From assembly GCA_024643545.1 (NCBI GenBank), contig JAHEMR010000036.1, positions 1 to 64,000 on the forward strand: 64,000 bases of DNA, in the 5' to 3' direction. Source of the DNA: Crocinitomicaceae bacterium. Its GTDB lineage: Bacteria; Bacteroidota; Bacteroidia; Flavobacteriales_D; Crocinitomicaceae. The translations under genes were made by a program, and so were the position numbers. Of the stretch, positions 60,646 through 64,000 are shown piece after piece; the stretch's first letter is position 1, and each line of letters starts with the position of its first letter. The notes under the pieces were generated by a model, which ran no database searches, was not told the DNA's origin, and worked only from the letters and a program-made list of their open reading frames with translations.

Positions 60646-61411
60646 ACTTTACACTTATTTCGCTATACTTATTCCAACCTTCGTAAGGCATGGCTTCTTT
60701 GTAAAATTCCAAAATGCGCTCAAATTTATCTTTCACGTCTTCATCCGAGTTGGCTGTTCCGAGAATGATTTTTTGATCTCCCACAATAGGAATTAGTACA
60801 AAATCACCGTTCTTTTCACGGTAAACTTGACCAATCATTTTATGCAATATTGGATCATTACAAACATAATTTGAAATTCGATAGATATCATCTAAATTTC
60901 GAATACTTTTCAAGGAATCGTTGTTAATAATTTTAATGATTGAATTCGGTGAAAAACGATCACTGATTGCACCAGAAAAAACGAGTACACGCGCGGTATG
61001 AAGACTCGATCGATTCATCAAATATCCATCCTCATCTAGGTAAAAACTTTGTCCAAATTTATTAAAGATGCGAGCGATTGGTTTCCGGAGTTCAAGCTGT
61101 ATATCCCACTCATTTCCAATCGGTTTAAAAACATCTACTTTTTTAACCTCTGGCATAAGTGAAATCATGTATTCAATTTTTCGAATATTTAGATTCCCTA
61201 CCTGTTGATTTTCTTGAATTAAACGGTGAAGTTCTAATCGATCAACAAGTTCCTCTTCCGTTAAAAAAACATCGCCATCGCCTTCCACATGAATGGAAAT
61301 TTTCGGATTTTCATATTTCTTTTTAGATTCTTCTTGGCTGGCAAAAACCAAAATTGTGATAACTCCAGACATCGCAACAAGCCACAAACTAATTTTCATC
61401 CACTTTTTCAT
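60608..61411 (-). CDS. ftsQ: Cell division protein FtsQ-like
   Basis: I start at 61411 (MKKWMKISLWLVAMSGVITI), which leaves a 1-nt gap to murC; an upstream ATG at 61423 would overlap. The 267-residue protein has one N-terminal membrane helix. A POTRA-like part follows (KISIHVEGDGDVFLTEEELV, then VGNLNIRKIEYMISLMPEVK and VDVFKPIGNEWDIQLELRKP), then the FtsQ beta domain. Sequence identity to E. coli FtsQ is low, but the place between murC and ftsA is decisive. Confidence 0.9.
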   Translation of the reverse strand: MKKWMKISLWLVAMSGVITILVFASQEESKKKYENPKISIHVEGDGDVFLTEEELVDRLELHRLIQENQQVGNLNIRKIEYMISLMPEVKKVDVFKPIGNEWDIQLELRKPIARIFNKFGQSFYLDEDGYLMNRSSLHTARVLVFSGAISDRFSPNSIIKIINNDSLKSIRNLDDIYRISNYVCNDPILHKMIGQVYREKNGDFVLIPIVGDQKIILGTANSDEDVKDKFERILEFYKEAMPYEGWNKYSEISVKYEGQIVCRKRAN

Positions 61412-61412
61412 G

Positions 61413-62789
61413 TCAATCAGCAAGATTTATTGTTAACAATTCTTTCAAGGAAGGAACAATTCGATCAATATCACCCGCGCCTATCGTCAGAAGAATTCCA
61501 TCGGAATAGTGACTCAAATATGGAAGAACCTCACTTGGTCTTTTTATTGATTTTTGCACATTTTTGCACATGGAAAGCAGCCACTCGCTTGAAACACCTT
61601 GAATCGGTTCTTCACGAGCTGGATAAATCGGCAAGAGAATTAATTCATCCAGTTCCGATAACTCCTTCGCAAAGCCTTCCACAAAATCTTTCGTTCTCGA
61701 AAAAAGATGCGGTTGGAAAATTCCAGTTATTTTCTTTTCGGGGTACAATTGTCTGATAGAAGAAATCAAGGCATTTATTTCCTGTGGGTGATGCGCGTAA
61801 TCGTCGATGTACACCAATTTTTCCGTGCGTATGATGTATTCAAACCTACGTTTAACGCCAAGGAAATTCTTGAGTCCTGAACGAATCTGACTTTCATCCA
61901 TTCCTAACTCATAAAGCAAACCTAAACACGCCAACGCATTTTCAGCATTGTGAATGCCAGGTAAGCCAAATTCAACGTTGCGCCACCAGGTATTTTTCAA
62001 GCGAACATCACCACAAAGGAATCCATCAATCCATTGGATGTTGAAAACAGAAAAATCGGCACTTTCTGACTCAATGGCATACGTATAGGATGTTCCCAAT
62101 GTAGGTAAATTCAGTCCTTCTTTTTGCAAACAAATGCCTTTAGGATCCAATTTCATGGCAAATTGCCTAAAACCTTCTTTGAATTGTTCAGGCGTCCCAT
62201 AAATATCTAAATGATCCGGATCAGCCGAAGTAATGATGGATGCAAAAGGAGATAAATGCAAAAAGGAGCGGTCAAATTCATCTGCTTCAATTACGGTATA
62301 TGAACTTTGCTTACTTAATACCAAATTGGACTGAAAATTAGTCGCAATCCCACCCAAAAAGGCATTACACTTCCATGTAGATTGATCTAAAATGAACGCG
62401 AGCATGCTACTTGTCGTTGTTTTTCCATGAGTGCCGGCAACGCACAATCCTTTTGATTGCCGCGTTAACATTCCGAGCACTTCTGCCCGCTTCAAAAGGG
62501 TAAATCCACCATTCTTAAAGAAGGTCATTTCATCCAACTGTTTGATTGCTGGGGTGTAAACAATGAGTGTGCTCTGTTTATCCTTGAATGTATCCGGGAT
62601 TTCCTCTCCCAAATCATCAAAATGAATCAAACAGCCTTCCAACGCCAATTGCTGTGTTAAGGGAGATGGCGTTTTATCATACCCACCAACACTGAGTCCG
62701 TTTTGATTAAAATAACGCGCCAATGCAGACATACCAATGCCACCGATTCCGATGAAATACACACTTTTATATTGGTTAAACTGCTGCAT
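61413..62789 (-). CDS. murC: UDP-N-acetylmuramate--L-alanine ligase
   Basis: The 458-residue ligase has the N-terminal YFIGIGGIGMSALARYF, the ATP loop CVAGTHGKTTTSSML, and later DDYAHHPQEINALI and ITGIFQPHLFSRTKDF. It adds the first amino acid of the peptidoglycan stem peptide. It lies 2 bp after murG in the same operon. Confidence 0.97.
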   Translation of the reverse strand: MQQFNQYKSVYFIGIGGIGMSALARYFNQNGLSVGGYDKTPSPLTQQLALEGCLIHFDDLGEEIPDTFKDKQSTLIVYTPAIKQLDEMTFFKNGGFTLLKRAEVLGMLTRQSKGLCVAGTHGKTTTSSMLAFILDQSTWKCNAFLGGIATNFQSNLVLSKQSSYTVIEADEFDRSFLHLSPFASIITSADPDHLDIYGTPEQFKEGFRQFAMKLDPKGICLQKEGLNLPTLGTSYTYAIESESADFSVFNIQWIDGFLCGDVRLKNTWWRNVEFGLPGIHNAENALACLGLLYELGMDESQIRSGLKNFLGVKRRFEYIIRTEKLVYIDDYAHHPQEINALISSIRQLYPEKKITGIFQPHLFSRTKDFVEGFAKELSELDELILLPIYPAREEPIQGVSSEWLLSMCKNVQKSIKRPSEVLPYLSHYSDGILLTIGAGDIDRIVPSLKELLTINLAD

Positions 62790-62791
62790 TC

Positions 62792-63892
62792 TTAGGATAT
62801 AATTGATTCACATGCATCGACAATTTCATTGCACGCATTTGGTTTTGCTAAACGAATTATGGCGTTTTTTAATTGCTCGCAACGCACAGGATTTCCCAGT
62901 AATTCAATGGTACTGGAAATCAATAGTTCTCTGGCCTCATCGTCGCGAATAATCAATGCGGCATCCTCTCGAACAAGTGCCATCGCATTTTTTGTTTGGT
63001 GATCTTCGGCTACATTTGGAGAAGGGACTAGAATACAAGGTTTCCCTATTAGGGTAAGCTCTGAGACCGATAATGCTCCTGCACGTGAGATAATCACATC
63101 TGCAGCAGCATATGCTAAATCCATCCGTTGAATAAATGCATGAACTTGAATGTTTTCGCGCCAAGACTCTTCAAAACGATCTTCAATTTGGGAGAGGTAA
63201 TTTTTTCCACATTGCCAGATAATTTGAACATTCGATGACTGAATCAACGGTATTTGATTTAATACACTATCATTGAGTGTACGTGCTCCCAAACTTCCCC
63301 CGATGATTAGGATTGTTTTCTTTGAAGAATCTAAGTGAAAAAATAATCGTGCTTCATCCAATAATTCCGAATGCTTGGATACCAAATTTCGCACTGGATT
63401 TCCGGTTTGAATGATTTTTGAACTAGGAAAAAACTGTTCCATTCCCGCGTATGCCGTACAAATCTTTGCTGCTTTTTTCGCTAATAATTTATTCGTTTTT
63501 CCAGGAAAGGAATTTTGTTCTTGAATGAGTGTTGGTATTCCCAATAAGTTTGCCATTTGTAAGGTTGGTCCACTTGCGTAACCTCCAACTCCAATGACCA
63601 ATTGCGGATTAAATTTTTTCACGATTGTACGTGCCTGCCACAAACTATTCAGAATCTTGAATGGTAACAGAAAATTTGAAAACGTCAATTTTCGTTGAAA
63701 TCCAGCGATTGGCAAACCTACGATTTCGTATCCCGCCTGTGGAACTTTTTCCATTTCCATTTTTCCAATTGCCCCAACAAAAAGAATGGATACAGTTGGA
63801 TTTCTTCGTTTTATTTCATCCGCAATGGCAACTGCAGGAAATATATGTCCTCCTGTTCCACCACCCGAAATAATTACCCGTTGAATGCTCAT
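62792..63892 (-). CDS. murG: UDP-N-acetylglucosamine--lipid I N-acetylglucosaminyltransferase
   Basis: The 366-residue glycosyltransferase has the two G-loops VIISGGGTGGHIFPAVAIAD and ILIIGGSLGARTLNDSV, plus LVIGVGGYASGPTL and IISRAGALSVSELTLIGKP. It makes lipid II at the inner face of the membrane. It follows ftsW by 13 bp. Confidence 0.97.
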   Translation of the reverse strand: MSIQRVIISGGGTGGHIFPAVAIADEIKRRNPTVSILFVGAIGKMEMEKVPQAGYEIVGLPIAGFQRKLTFSNFLLPFKILNSLWQARTIVKKFNPQLVIGVGGYASGPTLQMANLLGIPTLIQEQNSFPGKTNKLLAKKAAKICTAYAGMEQFFPSSKIIQTGNPVRNLVSKHSELLDEARLFFHLDSSKKTILIIGGSLGARTLNDSVLNQIPLIQSSNVQIIWQCGKNYLSQIEDRFEESWRENIQVHAFIQRMDLAYAAADVIISRAGALSVSELTLIGKPCILVPSPNVAEDHQTKNAMALVREDAALIIRDDEARELLISSTIELLGNPVRCEQLKNAIIRLAKPNACNEIVDACESIIS

Positions 63893-63905
63893 TACGCGTT
63901 TAAAT

Positions 63906-64000
63906 TTATGCTTGTTCGAATGAAACTTCGTCTTTATCTTTTTCTAAATCTTTAGCAAATGCTTGAATCACTCCAATAGAAACACATGCCATAATTAATG
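63906..64000 (-). CDS. ftsW: C-terminal end of FtsW (partial)
   Basis: Only the last 31 codons are present. They encode a hydrophobic stretch, LIMACVSIGVIQAFAKD, then the polar tail LEKDKDEVSFEQA and TAA. The place directly before murG in a division cluster, and the end of a membrane helix, fit FtsW. The fragment alone would not prove it. Confidence 0.65.
   Translation of the reverse strand, partial: LIMACVSIGVIQAFAKDLEKDKDEVSFEQA

Noticed and set aside
60344-60796. 150-codon plus-strand frame opposite ftsA/ftsQ
   Set aside because: Antisense shadow of conserved genes.
61289-61756. 155-codon plus-strand frame across ftsQ and murC
   Set aside because: Lies opposite two well-supported genes with conserved motifs and has no domain.

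Overview
The window is a chromosomal stretch of a Bacteroidota bacterium, most likely a Flavobacteriales member close to the Fluviicola/Crocinitomicaceae type (genus inferred from gene content, not tested). The supporting signs are: type IX secretion (T9SS) C-terminal sorting tails on several exported proteins, a short primary sigma factor without region 1.1, a DnaE with an N-terminal proofreading exonuclease, promoter -7 boxes of the TAnnTTTG kind, AT-rich gaps, and a dcw cluster in the order ftsW-murG-murC-ftsQ-ftsA-ftsZ.

Bases 1-13300 are accessory in character. They hold the end of a T9SS protein, two tandem seven-helix membrane proteins, a histidine kinase with no sensor domain and its LuxR-type response regulator, two T9SS cargo proteins (one an RCC1-like propeller) whose last 155 bp are identical, a third seven-helix paralogue, and a 22-codon scar of another T9SS tail. 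Next come a lipoprotein, a YD-repeat-like protein overlapping an exported HNH nuclease, a glycosyltransferase pair, an antitoxin/PIN toxin pair, and a T9SS type B protein. A near-palindromic TAGTACATGTTCTA element occurs upstream of two of these genes, and its perfect form TAGTACATGTACTA lies upstream of an XRE regulator at 34.4 kb.

Bases 13300-28500 are mostly housekeeping: cytidine deaminase, two FKBP-type isomerases, PriA, the primary sigma factor, a DUF2130 protein, an alpha/beta hydrolase, tRNA-His, a thioredoxin-like protein, homogentisate dioxygenase and 4-hydroxyphenylpyruvate dioxygenase (tyrosine breakdown), an SDR-type threonine dehydrogenase, and two beta-barrel proteins. Bases 28480-34072 form a compact seven-gene light and oxidative stress operon: ECF sigma factor, phytoene desaturase, phytoene synthase, IPP isomerase, a 6-pyruvoyl-tetrahydropterin synthase-like enzyme, photolyase and peroxiredoxin. 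It is preceded by two tandem copies of the composite motif TTGTTTAAT-N12-TTGTTAAAC.

Bases 34073-64000 carry the XRE regulator, YceI, a beta-barrel, NIF3, a coiled-coil zinc-ribbon protein, DnaE, a class IV aminotransferase, rhomboid protease, ribulose-phosphate epimerase, a CvfB-like S1 protein, an AIM24-like protein, GpsA, aspartate kinase, an iron uptake set (FeoA, FeoB and a 44-residue FeoB-associated Cys-rich membrane protein), CorA, a DUF1573 protein, three methionine salvage genes (mtnB, mtnD, mtnC), a YqeY-like protein, and the division and cell-wall cluster, which runs off the right end inside ftsW.
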